DNA of 64,000 bases from an uncultured Muribaculaceae bacterium. Its GTDB lineage: Bacteria > Bacteroidota > Bacteroidia > Bacteroidales > Muribaculaceae. Under the pieces are notes generated by a model. That model did not search any database. It had not been told where the DNA came from and worked only from the letters and a program-made list of their open reading frames with translations. The stretch lies in contig CANCXM010000010.1 of NCBI GenBank assembly GCA_947381945.1, positions 22,836-86,835 on the forward strand, in the 5' to 3' direction. The position numbers and the translations under genes are program-made. Within the stretch, counting starts at the first letter, position 1, and each line of letters opens with the position of its first letter. This document shows positions 27,245-34,335 of the stretch, piece by piece.

Positions 27245-28426
27245 TCAAAGGACATTAGGCAGTGCGCCAAACTGACCATTCATGTATGCCCGGTGTATAG
27301 ATGACAGTTTGTTAAGTCCCTTGAAATCGACAAGAGAAAACAATGTGGTATTTCCATCCTTGCTCTTTTCGGTAAACCACACGGAATCTTTTCCAAATAT
27401 ATCATCAATATCTTTCAATATCGGATCGTAATGAGTTGAAACCAACAACTGCGATTGATTATCAGGAGTATTGACAAATTTAGTCAGGATATATTCCATT
27501 AAATTGGGGTGCATTGATGCCTCTATTTCATCCACGCACATGAACGCCTGTCGTTTGAGTTGGGTAAATATCATTGATTCCAACTCAACCATGCGCTTTG
27601 TCCCGGTGCTTTGACATGATTCGGGAAGCACATAACTCTCAACCCCTGATTCATTTTCAACCGTATGTCCGAAAAGCGCGGCCATTTTCTGAATTTTAAT
27701 ATCGGAAATATTAAAATCAGCTTCCTGTGCGAATTGCAACAGATATTCACGGAAATCCGAACTATCTGCAAGCAGTCGCTTTGCATCTTGCGAAAGAACG
27801 CCCGATGTTCCGCTTTGCAACGGAAGCATACGACTGTCAATCCAACGTCGCATATTGTCAAGATACGGAACAGACACGTTGACTTTCTTCAAGACCGCAA
27901 GCACCGACATATTGCGAAGGCAGTTCATTGTCATAACCTCAATTTCAGCGGATGAGAGTTTGACAACCGCCGGATTGAAATTGAGTTTGGAGACACCGTT
28001 TACATCCTCCCGGCAGAACACCTTCGTCGGGCGGTTTGTAAGATATACAAACAATGCCTCCTTGCATACCTTTTCAGGGTTGACAGTCAACTGATACCAG
28101 TAGCGTATGCCATCCACATAGAACTTTACATCAAATTCAGTATCATAAGCCAATGCAGTTGAACGCATAAGGAAAGGCTGCACTTCGGTACCATCATCAT
28201 TCGTTGCAGGGAGCTTACTCCAGAATGTACGCAAAAACTCCACGGCATCCAAAAGATTGGATTTACCGCTGGCATTTGCTCCGAGCACAACGGCGAAACG
28301 AAGCAGTTTAACACCATCAGGCATTGTAACGGTACTATTATATCGGTCATCGCCCGATGGCTCGAAACTCATTTCCACTTCATCGCGGAATGACTTGAAA
28401 TTTTTAATTCTAAGCTCTTGCAGCAT
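27245..28426 (-). CDS. AAA/SMC-like ATPase of RloA / AbiL type (defence cassette)
   Basis: 393 residues from the ATG at 28426. A longer frame to 28525 exists, but the promoter at 28447-28478 lies inside it, and MLQELRIKNFKSF is the normal family N-terminus. Walker A GANASGKSN at 49-57, an ABC-type signature near 273-283 (STGTKRMVELE), Walker B MCVDEIEASMHP with D299/E300, and an H-loop STHYD with H332. This is the overcoming-lysogenization/RloA-like (AAA_15/AAA_21) group that partners TOPRIM or RloB nucleases. First gene of the two-gene operon. Role in sensing phage is inferred from known relatives. Confidence 0.85.
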   Translation of the reverse strand: MLQELRIKNFKSFRDEVEMSFEPSGDDRYNSTVTMPDGVKLLRFAVVLGANASGKSNLLDAVEFLRTFWSKLPATNDDGTEVQPFLMRSTALAYDTEFDVKFYVDGIRYWYQLTVNPEKVCKEALFVYLTNRPTKVFCREDVNGVSKLNFNPAVVKLSSAEIEVMTMNCLRNMSVLAVLKKVNVSVPYLDNMRRWIDSRMLPLQSGTSGVLSQDAKRLLADSSDFREYLLQFAQEADFNISDIKIQKMAALFGHTVENESGVESYVLPESCQSTGTKRMVELESMIFTQLKRQAFMCVDEIEASMHPNLMEYILTKFVNTPDNQSQLLVSTHYDPILKDIDDIFGKDSVWFTEKSKDGNTTLFSLVDFKGLNKLSSIHRAYMNGQFGALPNVL

Positions 28427-28446
28427 ACAGTCGTATTTAGTAGCCT

Positions 28447-28478
28447 CAAAGTTAGCGAATATTTTTTGAATCAACAAA
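28447..28478 (-). promoter_or_regulatory. Promoter of the ATPase-RloB operon
   Basis: Minus strand TTTG (28475-28478), 20 bp, TAACTTTG (28447-28454). It predicts a leader of about 17 nt and fixes the ATPase start at 28426. Confidence 0.8.
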
Positions 28479-28639
28479 ATCAAACATAGATAAATACAGA
28501 TTTTAATGCCGAAATATGGATGCAATGCGCTAATTTCAACATTAAAATAAGAAAGATAGTCAATTTATAGTTGAGCATGGCCGTCAACCTTACATTGAAT
28601 TAACGATTGTGGTTAAATTTCTTAAAATGAACCTTTAAG

Positions 28640-28762
28640 GTTGGAATAGCGCCAAATATTCACTAATTTTGCGGTAAGTCCAAATGCCGCGTTGCGGCAC
28701 CGCGCACCGGGCTGACGCCCGACATGCGCTTTTGGCTCACACGCGAAATTTTGTTAATTTTG
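28640..28762 (+). promoter_or_regulatory. Two tandem rightward promoters at the island's right end
   Basis: First: GTTG (28640-28643), 20 bp, TAATTTTG (28664-28671). Second: TTTG (28731-28734), 20 bp, TAATTTTG (28755-28762). Both point toward the right repeat. No protein-coding frame follows before the copied ssrA terminator at 28927-28964, so any transcript would be a non-coding RNA of roughly 200-290 nt. Confidence 0.6.
28685..28724. repeat. Two adjacent GC-rich hairpins
   Basis: TGCCGC-GTT-GCGGCA and CGGGC-TGAC-GCCCG stand 6 bp apart in otherwise AT-rich DNA between the two rightward promoters. The pair resembles a REP-type extragenic palindrome. Confidence 0.65.
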
Positions 28763-28901
28763 TAATAGGGTTTGGAAGCGTCCAAATTCAGAGTAAGAAG
28801 AATAGTGTGCGCAGCAGTGCCAACATTCGTTACTGACTCGTTACTATTAAAATTTTGTCAATTATAACCAATTGATATAGCTATATTTGGAGCGTTGAAA
28901 A

Positions 28902-29047
28902 CAAATCCCTCCAGCTCCACCAAAATAATAAGCATCAACCTTCAATTGGAGGTTGATGCTTATTGTTTTGGTGTCTACATTATCAAAAAATAAAGTTTCA
29001 ACGTATCGTTATGCGCATGGAAAGTATGCAGGCATCTACTGTACGAT
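28902..29047 (+). repeat. 146-bp direct repeat, right copy (attR-like), with copied ssrA terminator
   Basis: Ungapped copy of 26490-26635 with four substitutions. Here the acceptor end reads CAGCTCCACCA, so CCA is encoded. It includes the terminator stem at 28927-28964. Its right edge coincides with the truncation point of the gene fragment at 29048-29193. Confidence 0.9.
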
Positions 29048-29193
29048 CATCCATGTCAGCCTTGCGTATGACTTTCGGGGCCTGAATCACGACCTCGTTC
29101 AATTCCTGCGTTCCTATTGTGTCTGTCGGTTCCTCCGCAAAAGCGACGTGAGTCCCCGATGAGAGGATTGCAATGAATAAGATTTTTTACCAT
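29048..29193 (-). pseudogene. Truncated 5' end of an outer-membrane receptor-like gene
   Basis: Read on the minus strand, the frame gives a signal-peptide-like KILFIAILSSGTHVAFA, then EEPTDTIGTQELNEVVIQAP, then KVIRKADMD. LNEVVIQAPKVIRKADMD is a typical N-terminus of Bacteroidales TonB-receptor-like or carboxypeptidase-regulatory-like outer-membrane proteins. The frame stops matching exactly at the direct repeat boundary, so the rest of the gene is gone. The nearest ATG (29191-29193) is one base out of frame before a run of A, so there is also a frameshift at the start. The region 29194-29406 holds the next promoter only. Confidence 0.6.
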
Positions 29194-29359
29194 AATCAGA
29201 TTACTTTTTTATCTCTATGACGCAAAAGCGTGGGAATTGTGACAAGAATTTCTCAACAAATGTTGAAAAATGCCAATTTTGATGTTGCCGATTTACTGTA
29301 TCATCAGCTAAATCACAAGAAATCAACATCCGGACAATGGTGATATAACGGAAAAAACA

Positions 29360-29367
29360 TATCTTTG
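29360..29367 (+). promoter_or_regulatory. -7 box upstream of the PH-domain operon
   Basis: TATCTTTG matches TAnnTTTG; the -33 region is weak. Predicted leader about 35 nt. Confidence 0.5.
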
Positions 29368-29406
29368 CAGTATTATGGCAAACGAAATAGTAACTGACAT
29401 ATAATA

Positions 29407-29919
29407 ATGGACACTATCACTAACTGTCAACTGGATTTAGAGACGACTACCCCCGTGGATGAACTGCGGTTTGAACGCCTTGACGAAAAATTTCAATCAA
29501 TCCACATTATCAGTACCGTTCTACTGTATCTCATGTTCGGAGCTTTGGCGCTATTTTTATTGATGATAGATGATTCTCTGTGGTGCATCATCACCGAATG
29601 CGTCATTCTGTCCGCGCTCATTTTAAATCTGACCATACTCCGGAAAGCCTATCTTTTCAGGGGCTATGCACTTCGCGAACATGACATCAGCCTGCGCAGA
29701 GGAGTGATATTCCCGACTGTGACTACCATCCCCTACAGCAGAATGCAGCAGGTAAGCATCGGCCAGAACCCAATCTCCAAGATTTTCAACCTCTACTCAG
29801 TGACGGTTGTCAACGGTGCACAGACGCAGTCATCATTGATAATACAGGGGCTGACCAAGGAGACTGCCAATCAAATCAAGAATCTTGTAACAGAAAAAAT
29901 CCGGTGTGAACATGACTGA
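29407..29919 (+). CDS. PH-domain membrane protein (YdbS-like)
   Basis: 170 residues. Two close membrane segments (about 33-75: VLLYLMFGALALFLLMI and IITECVILSALILNLTIL) are followed by a bacterial PH (bPH2/DUF304) domain that includes YALREHDISLRRGVIF and the family pattern TTIPYSRMQQVSIGQNPISKIFNLYSVTV. This matches the small member of the YdbS/YdbT pair known from Bacilli and Bacteroidetes. The gene for the large partner overlaps its stop. Function unknown; membrane stress or bacteriocin resistance has been suggested for relatives. Confidence 0.85.
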   Translation: MDTITNCQLDLETTTPVDELRFERLDEKFQSIHIISTVLLYLMFGALALFLLMIDDSLWCIITECVILSALILNLTILRKAYLFRGYALREHDISLRRGVIFPTVTTIPYSRMQQVSIGQNPISKIFNLYSVTVVNGAQTQSSLIIQGLTKETANQIKNLVTEKIRCEHD

Positions 29920-31390
29920 TTTCTCCGCACCTCACAGGATGAGTCCGAGCGCATTCGTCATTATCTTCATAAAATCCCTCAAGAGCATCATCGGCACATC
30001 CATAATTTTGATTTTCGCCAATATCTATGATGCGGATTCGATCATCGGCAATGTATGGCTCAGAATACTCGCCATTCTGGCAATCAGTGCAGCTCTCGCC
30101 CTGGTGGTATCCTTTGCCCAATATTATCATAAAAAATTTTATATCAAGGACGGCTATCTGATATTCACCCACGGGATAATACAACGCGAGACCGCAAGCA
30201 TACCACTTGATCGGATCCACTCACTGCGCACTAAACAAGGAGTATGGTATCGCCTGCTGGATCTGAAAGGCATCGTGATTGACACCCTCGCCTTAAGGGA
30301 AGAAGAAATCGAACTCATACTCGACGAGGGGGACTGGCAGCGCCTGTTGCAGCGTATCCGGCAGGAGGAACAACCGAAAGCTACCACCGAACCGCCTGTA
30401 TACCGCACAGATAGCGTCAGACGATTTGCCAACAAAAACCTCTTGCTTGATGCTCTATGTCAGAACCATCTGAAAGGAATGGCCATTCTCGGAGGCTTCC
30501 TTTCCATAATTTTCGGACATCTCAACGACATTCCCTACAACACTTTTGACATAATAGACAATTATGCAGAATCTTATTTTGATGAAATAGCAGCCGATCC
30601 CCTGCGTATTGTCCCGGTGCTGGCTACCGTCTATGTCATCGTCCTGTTCCTCTGGATTGGCAGGGCATTGCTGCGGTATTACGACATGTCATTGACCTAT
30701 GACAGAAAACTCCTCACATTCACTCATGGATTGCTCTCACGAGCAAGCAGCCGCTTCGCATTTGACAAGGTGTGCACTATATGGGTAAAGCGCAACTTCC
30801 TTGAAAAAAGATTCGGTCTGTGCACACTGATATTGAGGCAGGCACTGAACGTTACAGCCAAGAAAGAGGAGGACAATCTTAAACTCTACGGAGCAGACTC
30901 TTCATCATTCTTCCTGACATGGTGGCTCGGAGAGGACTACGGTACCGCTCCTGACATCATCACCTCGAAATCAGGAAAAGGAGTGTTCGTTCACTCATTA
31001 CTGCCGGATTTGCTCCTCTCGGTTGCCGCGACGGCCGTCCTGTGTTATTTCAATCTGTATGTCTGGACTTACGTCCCTGCAATATACCTTCTGATTTCCG
31101 TCGTGAAAGGCATCATGACTATGCGCCACAGCAAAATCACACTCAAAGATTCATACATTGTGGTTTATGGCGGTCGTTTTGCCGAGATTGAAAACTACAT
31201 CAAGTACCGCAATATCGAGGTCGTGGAAATCAGGAGCACACCTTTCACGAGATGGTTCCACCGTGTCACACTCAGCATCTCGACAGCCGGGTCAAACTTC
31301 TCGGTGAGAAGTCTTAAAATAGCTGAAGCCAAGCTCATATATGAACTGCTGCTGTTAAAGACCGAAAGCACCTCCGCCAACAAATTCTAA
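29912..31390 (+). CDS. PH-domain membrane protein (YdbT-like)
   Basis: 492 residues from ATG 29912, which overlaps the previous stop by 8 nt; a GTG at 29906 would add two residues. Two membrane segments near the N-terminus (SAFVIIFIKSL, ILAILAISAALALVVSF), a first bPH2 domain with FTHGIIQRETASIPLDRIHSL, then further membrane segments and two more PH-like repeats (FTHGLLSRASSRFAFDKVCTI; VVYGGRFAEIENYIKYRNIEVVEI). This repeated design is that of YdbT. Translational coupling suggests a complex with the YdbS-like protein. Function not established. Confidence 0.85.
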   Translation: MTDFSAPHRMSPSAFVIIFIKSLKSIIGTSIILIFANIYDADSIIGNVWLRILAILAISAALALVVSFAQYYHKKFYIKDGYLIFTHGIIQRETASIPLDRIHSLRTKQGVWYRLLDLKGIVIDTLALREEEIELILDEGDWQRLLQRIRQEEQPKATTEPPVYRTDSVRRFANKNLLLDALCQNHLKGMAILGGFLSIIFGHLNDIPYNTFDIIDNYAESYFDEIAADPLRIVPVLATVYVIVLFLWIGRALLRYYDMSLTYDRKLLTFTHGLLSRASSRFAFDKVCTIWVKRNFLEKRFGLCTLILRQALNVTAKKEEDNLKLYGADSSSFFLTWWLGEDYGTAPDIITSKSGKGVFVHSLLPDLLLSVAATAVLCYFNLYVWTYVPAIYLLISVVKGIMTMRHSKITLKDSYIVVYGGRFAEIENYIKYRNIEVVEIRSTPFTRWFHRVTLSISTAGSNFSVRSLKIAEAKLIYELLLLKTESTSANKF

Positions 31391-31423
31391 AAAAACAATC
31401 ACCTCTTAACATAACAGATAGAA

Positions 31424-31882
31424 ATGGAAACACCCGTCCTTAACGAACATAACAAACAGGAATATCCCCCGATGCACACAGCCGAACATCTCCTCAACGG
31501 AGAGATGGCCAGGCGCTATGGTCATGGCCGTGCATTCTCCGCCCATATCGAACGCAAGAAATCAAAACTCGACTATCATATCCCCTCTCCCCTCACCGAC
31601 GATGAACTCAGAGCGCTGGAGGATTACATCAACGGCATCATAAAAGAAGACGTGGCGGTCACGGAGGAATACATCACACAGTCTGAGGCTATGGAACGGT
31701 TCGACATGAGCCGGTTGCCGGATGGAGCGTCCGACACCCTGCGGGTGGTCCATATCGGTGAGTATGACCAATGTCTCTGCGCAGGGACTCATGTAGCCCA
31801 TACCGGTGAAATCGGCACGTTCCGCATAACCAGCAGCCGCTGGCAGGACGGAGTGCAACGCATTGTCTTCAAACTTGGATAA
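31424..31882 (+). CDS. AlaX-like alanyl-tRNA editing domain protein
   Basis: 152 residues. It carries the zinc motif of the threonyl/alanyl-tRNA synthetase second additional domain: HTAEH (HxxxH) near residue 18 and CAGTH (CxxxH) near 125, with the typical GEIGTFRI after it. Stand-alone proteins of this type (AlaX) hydrolyse mischarged Ser- or Gly-tRNA(Ala). It is shorter than most AlaX proteins, so it is close to an editing-core-only form. It lies 33 bp after the PH-domain pair and 19 bp before the rhodanese gene on the same strand, so an operon is possible. tRNA specificity unknown. Confidence 0.8.
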   Translation: METPVLNEHNKQEYPPMHTAEHLLNGEMARRYGHGRAFSAHIERKKSKLDYHIPSPLTDDELRALEDYINGIIKEDVAVTEEYITQSEAMERFDMSRLPDGASDTLRVVHIGEYDQCLCAGTHVAHTGEIGTFRITSSRWQDGVQRIVFKLG

Positions 31883-31901
31883 AATACAAACAGACAGATA
31901 T

Positions 31902-32312
31902 ATGAAATTCTCTAAAATACTATCCCTTGTCGCAGCCATGTTCGTGAGCGGATGCTGCAGCTCGAAAGCCTCTAACCCAAACAATGTGGAGGTCGTCTCT
32001 CCGCATGAATTTCAATCAAGAATCTCCGAAGATTCCCAAGGCTATCTTCTTGACGTGCGCAAACCGCAGGAGTTTGCCGCCGGTCATCTCCGTGGCGCCC
32101 ACCTTCTCGATTGGCTCGACACTGAAAACTTCAAGAAAGACGCTCCCGGCATCGACAAATCCAAGACCGTCTACATTTACTGCCGTAGCGGACGCCGAAG
32201 CAATGCCGCCGCCAACTACCTCAGCAAACTCGGTTATACGGTCGTCGACATGGATGGCGGCATCCTCGCCTGGGAAAAAGAAGAATTACCGGTGACCACA
32301 GACCATCAGTAA
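31902..32312 (+). CDS. Rhodanese-domain lipoprotein
   Basis: 136 residues from ATG 31902; a longer TTG frame overlaps the previous gene and lacks a signal sequence at its start. Lipoprotein signal: hydrophobic segment then VSGC with Cys18 as the lipidated residue. A single rhodanese domain follows with the active loop CRSGRR (Cys94) and the DVRKPQEFAAGHLRGA element. Probably a periplasmic sulfurtransferase or persulfide-handling protein anchored to a membrane. Its end overlaps the convergent tag gene by 27 bp. Confidence 0.88.
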   Translation: MKFSKILSLVAAMFVSGCCSSKASNPNNVEVVSPHEFQSRISEDSQGYLLDVRKPQEFAAGHLRGAHLLDWLDTENFKKDAPGIDKSKTVYIYCRSGRRSNAAANYLSKLGYTVVDMDGGILAWEKEELPVTTDHQ

Positions 32313-32879
32313 TCTCCGGCACCGGCAGCCAGCGAGATGGTCATCGACAAATCCTGCCGCCTGAAGGAAGGCGTAGCATATTGTAGTGCCGAAAAATTTA
32401 AACCCTCGCTTCTTCATGTCACGACTCATGGCATCGGACACCGGTGTGGCAACAGGAATCTCCGACAGCGACTTGAAATGATTTACCACCGGCACTTCAT
32501 GAGGGAAGAATGTAAGGACATAGTTGTAGAAACTTCCGAATTCACGTTGAATTGCCATGAACAGTCGCGCATTTGAAATCGCCGACTCAATCTTGCGTCT
32601 GTTTCTCACGATTCCCTCAAACTGCATCAGCCGTTCAACATCCACTTCAGTCATGGCAGCAATTTTCTCATAGTCGAAATCGTGAAAAGCCTCACGGTAG
32701 CCCTCTCGCTTGCGCAATATTGTTATCCACGCAAGCCCGGCTTGCGCGCTTTCGAGCAGAAGAAACTCAAACAATGTCCTGTCGTCGGTGACAAGCCGTC
32801 CCCACTCCTCATCGTGATATCTCACATAAAGCGGATCCGAACCGGCCCAACCACAACGTCCGTCAATCAAATCATCCAT
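32286..32879 (-). CDS. tag: DNA-3-methyladenine glycosylase I
   Basis: Excises 3-methyladenine from alkylated DNA. 197 residues from the ATG at 32879, which gives the conserved start RCGWAGSDPLYVRYHDEEWG; a longer frame begins upstream of the promoter box. Conserved LFEFLLLESAQAGLAWITILRKREGYR and the zinc-binding Cys/His residues at both ends (C in GRCGW, C-terminal DDHLAGCRCR) match the Tag family. The 3' end overlaps that of the rhodanese gene tail to tail. Promoter on the minus strand: TACATTTG at 32912-32919 with TTTG at 32938-32941. Confidence 0.95.
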   Translation of the reverse strand: MDDLIDGRCGWAGSDPLYVRYHDEEWGRLVTDDRTLFEFLLLESAQAGLAWITILRKREGYREAFHDFDYEKIAAMTEVDVERLMQFEGIVRNRRKIESAISNARLFMAIQREFGSFYNYVLTFFPHEVPVVNHFKSLSEIPVATPVSDAMSRDMKKRGFKFFGTTICYAFLQAAGFVDDHLAGCRCRRLLMVCGHR

Positions 32880-32911
32880 AGCAAATTCATGATTAATGGT
32901 TATCTCATTTG

Positions 32912-32941
32912 CAAATGTAGTGATTTCCAATTTATCACAAA
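32912..32941 (-). promoter_or_regulatory. Promoter of tag
   Basis: Minus strand TTTG (32938-32941), 18 bp, TACATTTG (32912-32919); leader about 30 nt. The divergent stretch up to 33161 also holds a tandem ATTTCGATGAT repeat at about 33097-33119 and the holB -7 box. Confidence 0.6.
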
Positions 32942-33146
32942 ATACCTTTGACAGACGATACACCTAACCGGACAATATGATTTAAAATTTCGTGTCTCTT
33001 CTGACCTATCATATAACAAATATGTTATATTGCTTCAAGCTAATGCGGAACGCGTTATAGGGACTTCCGTCTCTTTGTTCCCCTTCCTTCAAAAGGATTT
33101 CGATGATTAATTTCGATGATGGTTTCCTAATGTCGGGGTAATTGAG

Positions 33147-33154
33147 TAACTTTG
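33147..33154 (+). promoter_or_regulatory. -7 box immediately before holB
   Basis: TAACTTTG ends 7 bp before the ATG at 33162, so the transcript should have a leader of only a few nucleotides. The -33 match (TTTC at 33123-33126) is weak. Confidence 0.55.
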
Positions 33155-33161
33155 CGTTACC

Positions 33162-34292
33162 ATGAAGTTCAGTCAGATTCCATCACATGAGAATGTGAAG
33201 CGCCAGTTGCGCGAGATGGTTGCGGACCGTCGGATTCCTCATGCCCTGCTGCTGCACGGGCCTGCGGGAATAGGTAAGTTCATGCTTGCGCGCACATTCT
33301 CGCAATATCTCCACTGCCAGTCCCCGACGGCAGACGGTGAGCCGTGTGGCGAGTGTCCGTCATGCCGACAGCACGAGTCATTCAACCACGTCGATAGCCT
33401 CTATGTCTTTCCGGTGGTGAAAACCGACAAGCTGAAAGCTCCGATTTCCGATGACTATATGACGGAGTTCAAGGAGTTTGTCGCTGCCAGTCCCTACATG
33501 GATTTCGAGCGGTGGACAGGATATTTCGAGAAGAAAAACGCGCAGCCGGTCATCTACGTCAGCGAGAGCGAAGCACTCGAACAGCGTCTTTCTGTGACAA
33601 CGACCGTCTCCCGTTACAAGACCGTGGTCATCTGGCTACCTGAAAAGATGAACGAACAGACGGCCAACAAGCTTCTGAAACTCATCGAGGAACCATTTGC
33701 CGACACGGTTTTCATCCTTGTCTCGGACAATGCCTCGGCTATTCTTCCGACTATCTATTCGCGCTGCCGCCCGATAGAGATGAAACGGCTGAGCGACGAA
33801 ACCATAGCCTCCTACCTCACATCGCGCCTCTCGATAGACCCGCAGGACGCGATGGCAATGGCCCACATAGCATCCGGCGATATGAACTCGGCCCTGCGCG
33901 CCATGGATGCCACAAGCGTCAGCCGGATGTTTTTTGACCATTTCGTCAGACTGATGCGCCTTGCCTACCAGCGCGACGTGAAAGGGCTGAAAGAGTGGAG
34001 CGCTGACATCGCCGCTCTCGGACGCGAGCAGGAAATCAAATTCTATGACTACGCGCGCCGTCTGATACGTGAGAATTTCATCTACAACTTCCATGTCCCG
34101 GAGCTTCTCTACCTCAACCGCGACGAGGCAAATTTCAGCAAAAACTTCGCCCGTTTCATCACCGAGAACAATGCAGAGAAAATCATCATGGAGATGGACC
34201 GCGCTGCCACCGACATCGCAGGAAACGCCAATGGCAAGATTGTCAATTTCGACTTCGCCATCAAGATGATTATCCTCATAAAGAATTTCTGA
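33162..34292 (+). CDS. holB: DNA polymerase III delta' subunit (clamp-loader ATPase-like)
   Basis: 376 residues. Clamp-loader AAA+ fold with Walker A HGPAGIGKF at about 32-40, a four-cysteine zinc module (C52, C62, C65, C68), the KLLKLIEEP segment that follows Walker B in DnaX/HolB proteins, and a sensor-1-like FILVSDNASAILPTIYSRC. It loads the sliding clamp together with DnaX and delta. In Bacteroidales this gene precedes an AddB-like nuclease gene as here (44-bp gap). DnaX itself is usually longer, so delta' is preferred. Confidence 0.88.
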   Translation: MKFSQIPSHENVKRQLREMVADRRIPHALLLHGPAGIGKFMLARTFSQYLHCQSPTADGEPCGECPSCRQHESFNHVDSLYVFPVVKTDKLKAPISDDYMTEFKEFVAASPYMDFERWTGYFEKKNAQPVIYVSESEALEQRLSVTTTVSRYKTVVIWLPEKMNEQTANKLLKLIEEPFADTVFILVSDNASAILPTIYSRCRPIEMKRLSDETIASYLTSRLSIDPQDAMAMAHIASGDMNSALRAMDATSVSRMFFDHFVRLMRLAYQRDVKGLKEWSADIAALGREQEIKFYDYARRLIRENFIYNFHVPELLYLNRDEANFSKNFARFITENNAEKIIMEMDRAATDIAGNANGKIVNFDFAIKMIILIKNF

Positions 34293-34335
34293 AAACCACA
34301 CCCCGGACACGGGCAACACCATCGGCAACAAATAT

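Noticed and set aside
28427..28525. 33-residue N-terminal extension of the island ATPase
   Set aside because: The extension overlaps a consensus promoter at 28447-28478 and precedes the usual family start MLQELRIKNFKSF.
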